From CAZBXE01 sp964496125 (GTDB taxonomy: Bacteria > Chlamydiota > Chlamydiia > Chlamydiales > CAZBXE01): 64,000 nt of DNA. Location of the stretch: positions 1-64,000 of the forward strand of contig CAZBXE010000010.1 in NCBI GenBank assembly GCA_964496125.1. Reading direction: 5' to 3'. A model generated the notes under the pieces. That model searched no databases. It saw only the letters and a list, made by a program, of their open reading frames with translations, and was not told the origin of the DNA. This document shows positions 50,685 through 59,466 of this stretch, in pieces. Both the position numbers and the translations under genes were made by a program. Every line of letters begins with the position of its first letter. Positions within the stretch are counted from its first letter, which is position 1.

Positions 50685-52441
50685 AAAGCTTGTCCTACGC
50701 TAAAGTAATATTGGAATGCGGCATCAATGCCCGGGCGCCTATTCCAGGGCACAGCAATGTCAAACCGAATGGGTCCTGCCGGCGTGTGGTAGAGAAGTCC
50801 AACCCCTGTGCATTGTAGATACTTTTCCCAAAAATTAGGGAATGGATTCCGGTAGACATTTCCCATATCATGAAAGAGCACAAACCCAAATTCTTCGGTG
50901 GCCCTTTTTCTGAGTTCAAAGGAGAAGATCAAAAGAGAGAGTCCGCCAATTGGGTTTCCTTGAGCATCTAGCGGGCTGACAGTGAGGTAGTTGTAGCCGC
51001 GTAGTGTGCATGGTGAGCCTGCAAAGAGCTTTTCAGGGATGGGAATCGTATCTGGATTTGCGCCGAGTATGGTTCCTATATTGACCTTTGCCGCTGCAAT
51101 GAATGTCTGGTCGTAGTTAAGATAGTGGTAGATGCACGTTGTGAGCGAATTGATGATATAAGCGCTGTGGTCTCCTGTAATCTCTAGAGTAGGGATGACC
51201 TTGAAATTGAGGGCAATGCCTACTGTAGGATCACAAATCTGGTCTACTTCGCTCCAACGAAGGTGCAGGGGCGTTTTAAAAAGGGTAGAGGCTCCATTGT
51301 TTTCTGTTTTTTTTGTGTAGAGTTGTTTGACTTTACCCCCATAGCAAAAGGAGGAGTTACTATCGAGTCTTCTATCGACAAGACCCGAGAGCGAAAGGGA
51401 AGTTTCATCAAAGCCTTTTGTCTGCACTTGAAGCACTTCATACACCCAGTTAAAGGTCTGCGCTGAACAGAGAAAGTCAGGCTTGCAATAGAGAAGGTTT
51501 ACAGACTGCTGCTTTCTCCAAACGTAGGAGCGCAGCGCGACTTTTTCTCCTGATCCAGAAAAGTTGCGGTTTTCCCACTCAAACCCAACACCTGGACCGA
51601 GTTGGGTGGTGATGCTGGCCCCGACCCCCATCCTTCTGTGTTTTGCCTCTGTAAGCTGTATCTGCATAGGAAGAATGTGCTCATCTTCCAGACCCTCAGG
51701 GTAGTTGATGCTAACACCGCTAAAAAGTCCTGTTGCTTCGAGAGCGCACTGGGTCCTAGCAATCTTTTGGGGGTCAAAAATATCTCCAAAGTCCCAGTAG
51801 ATCTTGTTGCGCACGAACGTCTCTTTCACCTTGCAGAGACCTTGAATTTCCGTTGTGCCAAAGTAGATTAATGGCCCAGGATCGACATAGAAGGTGATGC
51901 CAATGGAGCAGTAGTGTTGATCGGCAACCACCTCCTTCTTTTGGACGACTGCCAGGGGATAGCCATCCTCTGCAAGCAGCGTTAAAAGTTCATTCTCTGC
52001 ATCTAGGATACTCTTGGGGTACGCAGGCTCACCGATGCAGACCCCAACGTCTTTGGAGGTGATCTCCTTAAAGTTGTAGACGCATTTATCGCTCCCCGGT
52101 AAAATCTCAAAACTTGCGATGGGATAGATGGGTCCTTTGTGGATATGGTAGATCACGGTCGCAGGGAGATAGTTTGTATTGATTTGAAGATGGACGTCCG
52201 GGCTGTAGTAGGCAAGACTTTGTAATCCTTTCGTGATTTTTGCAACATCTGCCTCTGCCCTTGTACGAAGAGCCATAACGCTTGCGGGTGGACGGTCTTG
52301 AAGCTTAAACATTTGCGATGCCGTTTGCAAGACAGTCAGGGTAGCAGGATCGATATCCCCTTCGAAGTGGATTTCGTAGGGAATCGGGTCTGCAAAGAGT
52401 GCTCTGAAGAAAAAAGTGAAGAGTAAAATGTGTCTATGCAT
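50681..52441 (-). CDS. tamA: TamA-like Omp85-family outer-membrane protein
   Basis: 586 residues from ATG 52441; an earlier in-frame GTG at 52450 is possible. The signal peptide (HILLFTFFFRALFADP) is followed by POTRA domains (about 20-240) and a 16-strand type barrel. Landmarks are YNFKEITSKDVGVCIGEPAY, FVRNKIYWDFGDIFDP, the L6 motif region LFAGSPCTLRGYNY (the VRGF/Y motif as LRGY), and a closing TPAGPIRFDIAVPWNRR with final Phe (GQAF), the usual outer-membrane end signal. TAAAAT on the minus strand lies 8 nt before ATG. With tamB it forms a two-gene operon. Confidence 0.88.
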   Translation of the reverse strand: MHRHILLFTFFFRALFADPIPYEIHFEGDIDPATLTVLQTASQMFKLQDRPPASVMALRTRAEADVAKITKGLQSLAYYSPDVHLQINTNYLPATVIYHIHKGPIYPIASFEILPGSDKCVYNFKEITSKDVGVCIGEPAYPKSILDAENELLTLLAEDGYPLAVVQKKEVVADQHYCSIGITFYVDPGPLIYFGTTEIQGLCKVKETFVRNKIYWDFGDIFDPQKIARTQCALEATGLFSGVSINYPEGLEDEHILPMQIQLTEAKHRRMGVGASITTQLGPGVGFEWENRNFSGSGEKVALRSYVWRKQQSVNLLYCKPDFLCSAQTFNWVYEVLQVQTKGFDETSLSLSGLVDRRLDSNSSFCYGGKVKQLYTKKTENNGASTLFKTPLHLRWSEVDQICDPTVGIALNFKVIPTLEITGDHSAYIINSLTTCIYHYLNYDQTFIAAAKVNIGTILGANPDTIPIPEKLFAGSPCTLRGYNYLTVSPLDAQGNPIGGLSLLIFSFELRKRATEEFGFVLFHDMGNVYRNPFPNFWEKYLQCTGVGLLYHTPAGPIRFDIAVPWNRRPGIDAAFQYYFSVGQAF

Positions 52442-52471
52442 GGACCACAATTTTAGAGGAAAGAAGGAAAT

Positions 52472-53755
52472 ATGAAAAGAGAACGATCAGAAAACTTATA
52501 CAGTGAACTTTGCGAGGTTGTCCCCGGGGGAGTAAACTCCCCTGTGAGGGCGTATGTAGGTCTTGGCCTGCTTCCCATGGTAGCAGAGCGTGGTAAGGGG
52601 GCTCTTCTTTATGATGTGGATGGCAATGAGTTTATTGATTACTGCGGCTCCTGGGGTCCTTTGATTTTGGGGCATGCGGAGGGTCAGGTGATTGAGGCGA
52701 TTCAAAAGAGAGCTCTGCTTGGAACCTCTTTTGGTGTGACGACAGAAATTGAAGGACGCCTTGCCCGCAAGGTTAGGGAAATGATGCCAAGCCTTGAGAA
52801 AGTGCGGTTTGTCTCCTCAGGTACAGAGGCAGCTATGAGCGTTGTGCGGCTGGCAAGAGGATTTACAAAAAGGGAAATCGTAGTCAAGTTTAACGGGCAC
52901 TACCATGGCCATGCAGACCTTTTTCTTGTGCAAGCAGGTTCTTCTGTTACACACCTCTCCCCTACTTCTAGCTCTGCAGGTGTGCCGCAAGATAGCGTCA
53001 AGTATACCTACAGTCTACCGTTTAACGATATCGACGCAGTTTATGATTTTCTGAAGTCGACAAAGGTAGCTTGTGTGATTCTAGAGCCTATTGCGGGGAA
53101 CATGGGCGTTGTGCCCGCGCATCCTGCCTTTTTGCAGATGCTCCGTGAGGAAACAAAACGGCAGGGAGCCCTCCTCATTTTTGATGAAGTTATGACCGGT
53201 TTTCGTGTTGCAAAAGGTGGAGCTCAAGAGCTTTATGGGATCACACCTGACCTTACATGCCTTGGCAAAATTGTAGGAGGGGGGCTTCCGGCTGCCGCTT
53301 ACGGTGGCAAGAGGGAGATCATGGATTATCTTGCGCCCCTTGGCCCCGTCTTCCAGGCAGGCACGCTTTCAGGCAATCCACTTGCGATGGAAGCTGGGTA
53401 CCAAACACTGGAGCTCATTTCTGCACCTGGATTCTATGAAGAGCTAGAACGAAAGACAAGGCTTCTGACGGACCCGATTGTTGACTATCTCGAAAGGCAA
53501 GAAGAGGATGCTTGCTTACAGAGAGTTGGATCGATGTTTACCCTCTTTTTTGGTTTGCGCAGCGTGAAGAATATGGAGCAAGCAAAGAAGGGACTTGACT
53601 TAGAAAAGTTTGCAAGCTTTTTTAGGACCATGTTCGAGCAGGGGATTTATGTTCCTCCTTCACAGTTTGAGGCGTGGATGCTTTCAGCAGCGCATACGGA
53701 GACGGAGCTTATAAAAACAAAAGATCGGGTGATTGATTTCTTAGAGAGAAGGTAA
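52472..53755 (+). CDS. hemL: Glutamate-1-semialdehyde 2,1-aminomutase
   Basis: 427 residues. It makes 5-aminolevulinate from glutamate-1-semialdehyde in the C5 route of haem synthesis, in line with hemF in this window. VPGGVNSPVRAYVGLG is the family N-terminus, RFVSSGTEAAMSVVRLARG the PLP-phosphate site, KFNGHYHGHADLFLVQAGS the substrate loop, and LGKIVGGGLPAAAYGG carries the PLP Lys266. GAAGG is replaced by similar residues only at the margins. AAGGAAAT lies directly before ATG 52472. It is divergent from tamA, with about 30 bp between the two starts. Confidence 0.94.
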   Translation: MKRERSENLYSELCEVVPGGVNSPVRAYVGLGLLPMVAERGKGALLYDVDGNEFIDYCGSWGPLILGHAEGQVIEAIQKRALLGTSFGVTTEIEGRLARKVREMMPSLEKVRFVSSGTEAAMSVVRLARGFTKREIVVKFNGHYHGHADLFLVQAGSSVTHLSPTSSSAGVPQDSVKYTYSLPFNDIDAVYDFLKSTKVACVILEPIAGNMGVVPAHPAFLQMLREETKRQGALLIFDEVMTGFRVAKGGAQELYGITPDLTCLGKIVGGGLPAAAYGGKREIMDYLAPLGPVFQAGTLSGNPLAMEAGYQTLELISAPGFYEELERKTRLLTDPIVDYLERQEEDACLQRVGSMFTLFFGLRSVKNMEQAKKGLDLEKFASFFRTMFEQGIYVPPSQFEAWMLSAAHTETELIKTKDRVIDFLERR

Positions 53756-53810
53756 CGTTCTTAATCTAAGTGATATACATTTCTTTGCCGAGAAAAGGAT
53801 TGGACACTAT

Positions 53811-53846
53811 TACCTCCCCTCAAGTAAAAGGAAGAAAAGGGAGGTA
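53811..53846 (+). promoter_or_regulatory. Hairpin that buries the ribosome binding site of the 53850 gene
   Basis: TACCTCCC (53811-53818) is the exact reverse complement of GGGAGGTA (53839-53846), with a 20-nt purine-rich loop. The right arm is the gene's Shine-Dalgarno sequence, GGGAGG (53839-53844), 5 nt before ATG 53850. When folded, translation would be blocked. Confidence 0.5.
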
Positions 53847-53849
53847 GCG

Positions 53850-54137
53850 ATGAGACGGTCTGTTCTGTGTGCTCTTTTTCTTTTGGTCTCAGCAGGAGGG
53901 CTGCAGGGGTATTTTCTCTTTCCTGAGCCAGCTTCTGAGGAGTGCTTTGGTGAGGTGATTGTGGGAGAAGAAGAGGGGGAGCCGAGTGAATGCGCCAGTT
54001 GTCAGCAGGGATGCTGCCCCACTTGCGATCCCTACGCTCACCGAGATATGTGTTTTGAAACCTTTTGGACGCAAGATAACGACGAAGAAGCAAGCTGGCC
54101 TTCAAAGCGCCGCACCTTCTTTGAACGGGACAGATGA
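53850..54137 (+). CDS. Small exported Cys-rich protein
   Basis: 95 residues. A signal peptide (MRRSVLCALFLLVSAGGLQG) precedes an acidic segment and a cysteine cluster, ECASCQQGCCPTCDPYAHRD, followed by one more Cys. That makes seven Cys in the mature part. Chlamydial envelopes are cross-linked by Cys-rich proteins, so a periplasmic or envelope structural role is plausible, and metal binding is possible as well. Its ribosome binding site lies in a hairpin (53811-53846). The gene ends 45 nt before dnaG. I do not recognise the family. Confidence 0.6.
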   Translation: MRRSVLCALFLLVSAGGLQGYFLFPEPASEECFGEVIVGEEEGEPSECASCQQGCCPTCDPYAHRDMCFETFWTQDNDEEASWPSKRRTFFERDR

Positions 54138-54182
54138 TCCCTTGTAGAAATTTTCACGGGGGGGTATGATGGGACAAAGATC

Positions 54183-55946
54183 ATGTACGTCTACACAAAA
54201 CAATCCCTCGATGGACTTAAGCAAAAAGTTGATTTGCTTGATGTCCTTTCTTCTCATGTTGACCTGAAACGGCAAGGAGCTTCCTATAAGGGGCTCTGCC
54301 CTTTTCATGAAGAAAGAACCCCCTCCTTCATTGTGCAACGAGGCGAGAGCCACTATCACTGTTTTGGCTGTGGGGCTCATGGGGACTCCATTACATTTCT
54401 GATGGAGTATCTTAAAATGAGCTTTGTAGATGCGATCGAATATCTGGCAGAAAAGTTTCATGTCCCTTTGGAAAAAGAGGAAACGGATGCTAAGGAGCCA
54501 AGCTACAATAGAACGCTTCTCAAAGAGATCTTAGAACAGGCAACGCGGTTCTACGAGTTTCATCTCCTCCATACAGAAGAGGGAAAAGAGGCGCTTCGCT
54601 ATTTATTTAGACGAGATCTTGGCCTTGATTTTATCAAACGGTTTCGTTTGGGACTAGCTCCGAAGACAGGCGGCGTTTTCCGTGCTTTTATGGAAAGCAA
54701 GCGGTTTAATGAGGAAGACCTGGCGCTTGTCGGCCTGTTAAACGAGGGCAAAACCCGTGAGTTTTTTTCCCAGCGCATTCTTTTTCCCATTCAAGATGCA
54801 GCTGGTGCAGTCATTGGTTTTTCAGGGCGTAAGTTTCATGAGGAGGTATTTGGCGGTAAGTATGTCAATACACCAGAAACCCCTCTTTTCAAGAAAAACC
54901 GTGTTCTCTTTGGGTTGAATTATTGTCGTAGGAAGATTGCAAAAGAAAGACAGGTTATAGTTGTGGAGGGGCAGATTGATGCTCTCCGTTTGATTTATGA
55001 AGGGTTTGATACGACAGTCGCAGGACAAGGAACTGCTTTTGGGCAAGGGCATGTGCAAGAGCTAGTCCAGCTTGGGGTGAATAAAGCGTATCTTGCTCTC
55101 GACGGGGATGAAGCAGGGCGCACTGCTGCCGAGAAGATTGGAAACATGTTCCAGAGCAGGGGCATTGAGGTACAAGTGGTCCTACTACCTAGCGGCTCTG
55201 ATCCTGATAGCTTGCTTCGGAAGGAAGGAAAGGAAGCTTTTGCGGGGCGTCTTGTGGCAAGTTCCGATTATTTAAGCTTTCTTGTCCAAGAGAAGAGTAA
55301 GAACTTGCCGATGCACTCTCCTGCTGCAAAAGCTGAGCTTGTCAAGGAGGTAAGCAAGCAGATTAGAGATTGGGAAAGTCCTGTTATGGTACATGAGAGT
55401 TTGAAAAAGCTTGCCCATCTTACGAGCGTCCCAGAGGAGATGGTGGGAATGGGAATAAGAGGAGGGGGGCAGATATACCTTAAAAAGGTAGGTTCTCTTG
55501 GTACAGAAACAGTAGACCCTGATGCAATACTGGAAGGGGATTTATTGCGTTGGACCCTTTTGCCAGGTGATGGCCAAGCTTGCTTTCAGATTTTGCAGCA
55601 GAACATGACCCCGGAGGAGTTTCGCTACCCTGCGTGCCGCATGATCTACGCAGCTCTTTTAGCGGGGCACCGAGACCTTTTATCTCTTGCTATCGAGCTG
55701 AGAGATCCAGCAGCACACTATTTTTTGATGGAGCTGATGAAGAAAAAGGTCAAGAAGGAGAGGGCAAAGGAGTGTTTTTTGGAGACGCTGCAAAAAGTGC
55801 TGGACAGAAACTGGATGCAGGAGCGAGAAGAGATTAGATTGCGCATCCAAAGTGGCAGGTGCTCTGAAGATGAAGTGCTCTCGCTGGTTAAGCAATTTGA
55901 TGCAAAGAAAAGTACTCCGCCTAGGATCCAAGGAGATTTGTCATGA
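54183..55946 (+). CDS. dnaG: DNA primase
   Basis: 587 residues. It makes RNA primers on the lagging strand. The CHC2 zinc-binding domain has Cys39, His42, Cys60 and Cys63 (CPFHEERTPSF, HCFGCG). The primase core includes RFRLGLAP, GRKFHEEVFGGKYVN-type sequence and PETPLFKKN, and the TOPRIM domain VVVEGQIDALRL and LALDGDEAGR with the acidic metal ligands. The C-terminal helicase-binding domain is present but diverged. The stop overlaps the DUF393 start (55943). dnaG close to glyQS is also seen in Chlamydiaceae. Confidence 0.95.
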   Translation: MYVYTKQSLDGLKQKVDLLDVLSSHVDLKRQGASYKGLCPFHEERTPSFIVQRGESHYHCFGCGAHGDSITFLMEYLKMSFVDAIEYLAEKFHVPLEKEETDAKEPSYNRTLLKEILEQATRFYEFHLLHTEEGKEALRYLFRRDLGLDFIKRFRLGLAPKTGGVFRAFMESKRFNEEDLALVGLLNEGKTREFFSQRILFPIQDAAGAVIGFSGRKFHEEVFGGKYVNTPETPLFKKNRVLFGLNYCRRKIAKERQVIVVEGQIDALRLIYEGFDTTVAGQGTAFGQGHVQELVQLGVNKAYLALDGDEAGRTAAEKIGNMFQSRGIEVQVVLLPSGSDPDSLLRKEGKEAFAGRLVASSDYLSFLVQEKSKNLPMHSPAAKAELVKEVSKQIRDWESPVMVHESLKKLAHLTSVPEEMVGMGIRGGGQIYLKKVGSLGTETVDPDAILEGDLLRWTLLPGDGQACFQILQQNMTPEEFRYPACRMIYAALLAGHRDLLSLAIELRDPAAHYFLMELMKKKVKKERAKECFLETLQKVLDRNWMQEREEIRLRIQSGRCSEDEVLSLVKQFDAKKSTPPRIQGDLS

Positions 55947-56344
55947 GGAAACATCTTGTATTTTACGATGGGCAATGCGGTTTTTGTGATCGCGCTGTAA
56001 GCCAGCTTTTACGGCTCGATAGGAAGGTGCTTTTTGTCTTTGCGCCTTTGCAGGGGCAGACAGCAAAGCGGTTTTTAGGTCCCGGTGGCACAAGTGAAGA
56101 AACGATGGTGTTGATTGAAAATTTTGAAGGAGAAACCCCTAAGATGTACTTGCTTGGACAGGCGGCTTTGCGTTGTCTTTGGCTTGTAGGGGGAATATGG
56201 ACGGTGCCCGGTCTGCTCTCATTCTTGCCAAAGTTTTTGATTAACCCAGCGTATCGTTTTGTAGCGCGGCACCGTCATCGTCTCTTTCGTAAGGAATCGT
56301 GCCGGATTCCTGATTCCGAGCAAATGAGCCGGTTCCTCCCTTAG
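55943..56344 (+). CDS. DCC-family (DUF393) thiol-disulfide oxidoreductase-like protein
   Basis: 133 residues. FYDGQCGFCDRAVSQLLRLD carries the family's YDGxCxxC motif (Cys12, Cys15), and FAPLQG follows. A hydrophobic segment (about 80-95) and the family's late HRHRLF and SCRIPD end complete it. The fold is thioredoxin-like and redox activity is presumed. It overlaps dnaG by 4 nt upstream and the convergent glyQS by 4 nt at its end. Confidence 0.85.
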   Translation: MRKHLVFYDGQCGFCDRAVSQLLRLDRKVLFVFAPLQGQTAKRFLGPGGTSEETMVLIENFEGETPKMYLLGQAALRCLWLVGGIWTVPGLLSFLPKFLINPAYRFVARHRHRLFRKESCRIPDSEQMSRFLP

Positions 56345-59300
56345 CTTTGTTGGATTTTACTGAAGTCGAGGAGCTTCTCAAAGAGAGTAAAGACTTTTTG
56401 GAGAAGAGCTATGCGGTTCTGCTGGATCTTTGGATCGTCTGCCAAGATCTTTACTTCGTTGAAGAGAGTGGCAAGAGGAGGTTGCACTTCGGCAATAAGC
56501 TCGTATGCCTTCTTATAATCACAGGCGGAAAGAGCTGTAGCAAAAGGCTTCTCAATCTGCTCGAGCTTTGTTGCTAGGTTTTTTTCCGCCGGTTCGTGCA
56601 AGAGGTCGACGGCGAAAGGATGCGTTTTGAAGGTGCTAATTTGTCCCTTCGCACGTTTATAAACTTCAAGAAGGGAGGAGAAAGCTGGAGATGTGCGAAA
56701 CTCGTGCAGCGCCTCTACCTTGCGGAATGCATCGTATATGTCAGTAAAGCCAAAGGAAAGTGTTGCTTCTGCTTCATCTTTGCTCAAATGAAATTCTTCA
56801 AGTGTATGTTTCATGCGCGTTTGAATGAAGCTTACAATTTCTGTTACGGCATCTGCTTTGCGTAGCATTGCGGGGAAGTGATTAAGACAGTCTGATAGCA
56901 GGTTTGGTAGAGAGAACCGAAGCTTGCTTGCGATAGCTATGCGAATCAGGCCGATGGCTTGCCTTCTTAACGCGTACGGATCGCTGGAAGAGGTGGGTTT
57001 CAATCCGACGCAGTAGCAACCGAGCAAATTGTCAATCTTATCGGCAAGGCTGACGATGATACCAGCTTCTGTTTCGGGAAGTTTGCCCCCTTCACCCCTT
57101 GGACTCCAGTGCTCATCGATGGCAAGTGCAACTTCTTTGGGAAGGTGCTCAGCATCGGCATAGTATCTTCCCATTGTCCCTTGTAGTTCTGGAAATTCGT
57201 ATACGGCATGGGAGGCTAGGTCTGCTTTGCAAAGGGAAGCGGCTTTAGCGATGTTCTTTGGGTCTTTAATTTGAAGATGGTGACTTATGGTATGTGCGTG
57301 CTTTTCGATCCGATCGACTTTTTCTGCAAGGGTACCAAGTTCCTTTTGGAACGTGATCGTTTTGAGCTTTTCATTCATCGCCTTAAGCCCCATTTTGAGG
57401 TCTTCTTCGTAGAGGAAAACCCCGTCGGAGAGTCTGGCGGCAAGCACCTTCTGATTCCCTTCCATGATCTCCTGCGTCGGTGTTGTATCAGCTGTGATCA
57501 CGAATTGATTTTTGAGGGATCCGTTGTTATGAGCTAGAGGGAAGTAGCGCTGGTGGTCTACCATCTCTTTTACTAGAAGCTCCTTAGGTGCTTTCAGGAA
57601 GGTTTCGGAGAAGGGCACACTTGCAAGGTTTGGCCATTCGGCAAGGAAGAGAACTTCCTTCATCACATCGTCTTGAGCAAGGGCTTCTACCTGCTCGTTC
57701 TTCTCAATTTCTTGCAGCTGTTTTACAATGCTCTCTTTTCTGTCCGCGACGTCTACAAGCACTTTGCCTTCTTTTAGAAGCGTTTTGTACTCATTTGGAT
57801 GCTGAATGGGGATCGGCCCAGGGGAGTGCCTTCTATGGCCATAGCTCACATTGGATGAAAGGAGCCTGCCAAGCGGGAAGGAAATGACCTCGTTGCCAAG
57901 AAGCGCTACGATCCAACGTATAGGCCGGGCAAAAGGCGGTGAGAGGGGATCCCAACGCATCTTTTTTGGAAACTCTAGCGCTTGTATCAATTTGGCAAGC
58001 GACTGCTGGAGCAGGGTTGCAGTTGGTATTTCAGCAGAAGTGACTGTCGCAAAGAGGTAGTCTACGTCCTTGAGAGAGCGGATTTCGAGGTCTTTTATTT
58101 TGCCCTTGCGAATCGCACCCAGTGTGACATTCTCAAGGCCTAGTGTACGTATAAAGCCTTCTCCTGCCTTTGTGGGATTCCCCTCGTCATCGAAGCATCG
58201 GTCTAGTGGAGGGCCTTTTTTTTCAATGCTTTCTGCTGGTTTGAGCAAGGAGAGCTGCGAGACGAGGGCGGAGAGTCTTCTTGGTGTTCCAAATACGGAA
58301 ACGCTTTTAAATGGAATGCCGTTTTTTATGAGAAATTCGCAAAGATGCTTTTCGAGTTGTGCCATCCCAATAGGGACGAAAGTAGCTGGTAGCTCTTCCG
58401 TGCCGATTTCAAGAAGAAAGTCTTCTTGCTCACCTGTTTTTGGGTGCTCAAGATGAGTAGAAAGAGGTTTTGATGATGGAGGAACCTCTTCTTCTTTTTT
58501 TCCTCGGAGAAGGGGAAAGCCCTGTTTTTCGCGGCTCTCTACATATTGAAGAGCAACTTCATGAGCCAGGTTCCGGATGGCAGCGATATAGCCAGTTCTC
58601 TCCGTAACCGAGATAACCCCTCTTGCGTCTAAGATGTTGAAGGCGTGTGAGGCCTTCATGACAAATTCGTAGGCTGGAATCGGTAGGTTTTTTGCGAGGA
58701 GGTCTTTTGTTTCTTTCTGATAATCGGTAAAATGTCTTTTCCACATCTCGGTGGATGCAGCAGTAAAGTTGTAGTGGCTCCACTCGATTTCGTTTCTATG
58801 GTAAACATCTCCATAGGAAAGGCCGCCACCCCAGGCGATATCGAATATAGATTTTTTTTTCTGCAGGTACATGCAGAGTCTTTCCACCCCATAGGTAATT
58901 TCTGCTGTGATGGGGGAGAGTTCAAGCCCTGCTACGCTTTGGAAATAGGTGAATTGGGTAACTTCCATGCCATCTATCCAAACCTCCCAGCCAAGACCCC
59001 AGGCGCCCAGTGTGGGAGATTCCCAGTCATCATGAACAAAGCGAATGTCGTGCTTGGATAGGTCGAACCCAATGGCTTCGAGTGATTTCAGGTAGAGGTC
59101 TTGTACACCGAGAGGGGAGGGTTTTAGGATGACCTGATATTGAAAAAATTGTTGGACACGGTTTGGGTTTTCTCCGTATCGTCCGTCTGTGGGTCTTCTG
59201 CAAGGCTCTAGGTAGGCAGCCTTATAGGGTTCGGGTCCGAGGCATCTAAAAAAGGTAGCGGGGTTGAAGGTGCCTGCTCCCATCTCCACTCCGTGACCGG

Positions 59301-59370
59301 CATGGATAGCACACCCTTCTTTCTCCCAGAATTTGTGTAGGTCAAAAACAACCTTTTGAAATGTAGACAT
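56341..59370 (-). CDS. glyQS: Glycine-tRNA ligase, fused alpha and beta subunits
   Basis: 1009 residues. Most bacteria with this bacterial-type GlyRS encode alpha (glyQ) and beta (glyS) separately; here both are in one chain, as in Chlamydia. The alpha part (1-290) has FWEKEGCAIHAGHGVEMGAG, PTDGRYGENPNRVQQFFQYQ and GLGWEVWIDGMEVTQFTYFQ. A charged linker (about 295-320, rich in Lys, Glu, Pro and Ser) leads to the beta part starting at FLLEIGTEELPA, with FGTPRRLSALV and a C-terminal anticodon-binding region. -10 TATAGT lies 8 nt before ATG 59370. Convergent with the DUF393 gene. Confidence 0.96.
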   Translation of the reverse strand: MSTFQKVVFDLHKFWEKEGCAIHAGHGVEMGAGTFNPATFFRCLGPEPYKAAYLEPCRRPTDGRYGENPNRVQQFFQYQVILKPSPLGVQDLYLKSLEAIGFDLSKHDIRFVHDDWESPTLGAWGLGWEVWIDGMEVTQFTYFQSVAGLELSPITAEITYGVERLCMYLQKKKSIFDIAWGGGLSYGDVYHRNEIEWSHYNFTAASTEMWKRHFTDYQKETKDLLAKNLPIPAYEFVMKASHAFNILDARGVISVTERTGYIAAIRNLAHEVALQYVESREKQGFPLLRGKKEEEVPPSSKPLSTHLEHPKTGEQEDFLLEIGTEELPATFVPIGMAQLEKHLCEFLIKNGIPFKSVSVFGTPRRLSALVSQLSLLKPAESIEKKGPPLDRCFDDEGNPTKAGEGFIRTLGLENVTLGAIRKGKIKDLEIRSLKDVDYLFATVTSAEIPTATLLQQSLAKLIQALEFPKKMRWDPLSPPFARPIRWIVALLGNEVISFPLGRLLSSNVSYGHRRHSPGPIPIQHPNEYKTLLKEGKVLVDVADRKESIVKQLQEIEKNEQVEALAQDDVMKEVLFLAEWPNLASVPFSETFLKAPKELLVKEMVDHQRYFPLAHNNGSLKNQFVITADTTPTQEIMEGNQKVLAARLSDGVFLYEEDLKMGLKAMNEKLKTITFQKELGTLAEKVDRIEKHAHTISHHLQIKDPKNIAKAASLCKADLASHAVYEFPELQGTMGRYYADAEHLPKEVALAIDEHWSPRGEGGKLPETEAGIIVSLADKIDNLLGCYCVGLKPTSSSDPYALRRQAIGLIRIAIASKLRFSLPNLLSDCLNHFPAMLRKADAVTEIVSFIQTRMKHTLEEFHLSKDEAEATLSFGFTDIYDAFRKVEALHEFRTSPAFSSLLEVYKRAKGQISTFKTHPFAVDLLHEPAEKNLATKLEQIEKPFATALSACDYKKAYELIAEVQPPLATLFNEVKILADDPKIQQNRIALLQKVFTLFEKLLDFSKIQQS

Positions 59371-59378
59371 CCGAACCT

Positions 59379-59407
59379 ACTATACAGGATTGCTCTGCTA
59401 AAGTCTA
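59379..59407 (-). promoter_or_regulatory. Promoter of glyQS, leaderless type
   Basis: On the minus strand: TAGACT (59407-59402), a 17-bp spacer, TATAGT (59384-59379), then 8 nt to ATG 59370. No Shine-Dalgarno sequence. Confidence 0.5.
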
Positions 59408-59432
59408 TAACTTTTTTAACCCGTGCAGGGGG

Positions 59433-59460
59433 TTGACAAAAGCTTGAGGTTGTGTAAGCT
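59433..59460 (+). promoter_or_regulatory. Promoter of msrA, leaderless type
   Basis: A consensus TTGACA (59433-59438), a 16-bp spacer and TAAGCT (59455-59460), 6 nt before ATG 59467. GGA in those 6 nt is too close to be a normal Shine-Dalgarno sequence. Confidence 0.5.
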
Positions 59461-59466
59461 GGAATT

